Positions 11,658-12,087 of a stretch of 12,087 nt of DNA are shown piece by piece. Made by a program: the position numbers and the translations under genes. Numbering within the stretch: the first letter of the stretch is position 1; every line of letters starts with the position of its first letter. A model generated the notes under the pieces. The model was not told where the DNA came from and ran no database searches. It worked only from the letters and a program-made list of their open reading frames with translations. This stretch comes from an uncultured Angelakisella sp. (lineage in GTDB: Bacteria > Bacillota > Clostridia > Oscillospirales > Ruminococcaceae): positions 1 through 12,087 of the forward strand of contig CAJFUT010000018.1 of assembly GCA_904420255.1 (NCBI GenBank). Reading direction: 5' to 3'.

Positions 11658-12087
11658 ATGAAACGAATTGCAGCCATCCTCCTCAGCGCCCTGATGGTCC
11701 TCTCCCTGGCCGCCTGCGACGGCGCCGAAGCCTCCTCTGCCGCTTCCTCCGGGAGCGCCTCCCAGGAGTCCCAGAGCTCCTCCGAGAGCCAGTCCGCCTC
11801 CGCCTCCGGCGAGATGCTGAAGATCGGCGTCATCCAGCTCATGGAGCACGACAGCCTGGACCAGGCCTATCAGGGCTTTGTGGACGGCCTGGCCGAGGCC
11901 GGCTATGTGGACGGGGAGAACATCACCATCGACTACCAGAACGCCCAGGGAGAGCAGGCCAACTGCCAGACCATCGCTGAAAAGCTGGTGGCCGACCAGA
12001 GCGACCTGGTGCTGGCCATCGCCACCCCGGCGGCCCAGGCCATGGCCAACGCCACCACCGAAATCCCCATCCTGGTCACCGCCGTCA
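11658..12087 (+). CDS. TrpX-like ABC transporter substrate-binding lipoprotein (partial, runs off the window)
   Basis: The first 143 codons are present; the 3' end lies beyond the window. A lipoprotein signal with lipobox LAAC (Cys20) is followed by a Ser/Ala/Gln/Glu linker (about 24-50) and the start of an ABC_sub_bind domain: LKIGVIQLMEHDSLDQAYQG, FVDGLAEAGYVDGENITIDYQNAQGE and LVLAIATPAAQAMANAT-type segments, matching the TrpX family as I recall it. Members bind aromatic or other amino acids and pair with a permease and ATPase, which should lie just past the window end. AAAGGAAG lies 9 nt before the ATG. Expression is controlled by the T-box leader immediately upstream, so it should rise when the cognate tRNA is uncharged. 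The T-box points to Val or Phe rather than Trp. Confidence 0.9.
   Translation, partial: MKRIAAILLSALMVLSLAACDGAEASSAASSGSASQESQSSSESQSASASGEMLKIGVIQLMEHDSLDQAYQGFVDGLAEAGYVDGENITIDYQNAQGEQANCQTIAEKLVADQSDLVLAIATPAAQAMANATTEIPILVTAV

Noticed and set aside
11501..11980. A 159-codon plus-strand frame overlapping the binding-protein start
   Set aside because: It starts inside the T-box RNA and runs in a different frame from the lipoprotein signal and ABC_sub_bind domain; Arg/Gly/Pro-rich shadow.

Overview
The window looks like chromosomal DNA of a GC-rich Gram-positive gut Clostridium, most plausibly an Oscillospiraceae member of the Flavonifractor/Oscillibacter/Lawsonibacter kind. This rests on strong AAGGAGG-type ribosome binding sites, TTTACA/TATAAT promoters, an unmistakable T-box leader, lipoproteins with Ser/Ala/Glu-rich wall-spanning linkers, a Cytidylate_kin2-type kinase, and GGC/CTG/CGG-rich codon use. 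No phage, transposon, CRISPR, rRNA or tRNA was seen; the content is mostly amino-acid transport and one export system.

Positions 1-381 are non-coding, with several hairpins and a degenerate direct repeat. A two-gene lysine exporter follows (split LysO, 382-1263) and ends at a clean terminator. Next comes a monocistronic iron-dependent alcohol dehydrogenase-family gene (1503-2600), closest by memory to HcxA/YbdH hydroxycarboxylate dehydrogenases. A complete polar/basic amino-acid ABC importer follows (binding lipoprotein, permease, ATPase; 2888-5457). It is preceded by a well-formed 18-codon leader ORF ending in three consecutive CGA arginine codons. The dehydrogenase and importer promoters share an ARG-box-like palindrome over the -10. 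Then come a cytidylate kinase-like gene (5640-6248) and a small HPr-like protein lacking the phosphorylatable histidine (6362-6613).

On the minus strand, 10981 down to 6673 is a compact four-gene operon for a MacAB-type export complex: a long coiled-coil HlyD/MacA adaptor, an FtsX/MacB permease with a Gly/Met/Pro-rich extracytoplasmic insert, an unrecognised lipoprotein with a Gly/Pro/Ala/Glu-rich middle, and the ATPase. Its promoter has a poor -35 but carries TTCA-type direct repeats at about 11-bp spacing, the geometry expected for an OmpR-family response regulator.

Divergent from it, a consensus promoter (11159-11188) drives a T-box leader of about 400 nt ahead of a TrpX-like (ABC_sub_bind) binding lipoprotein cut by the window end. 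The leader has one Stem I but two antiterminator/terminator modules, the first degenerate. The specifier reads best as GUU (Val) and the bulge is UGGU, which argues against tryptophan.

The most interesting material is regulatory: the arginine-rich leader peptide with the shared operator (two independent pointers to arginine), the doubled T-box terminator, a GGAA motif at a fixed place in four promoter spacers, and the 11-bp repeats of the export operon. All functional statements come from reading the sequence and recalling families; no search was run.
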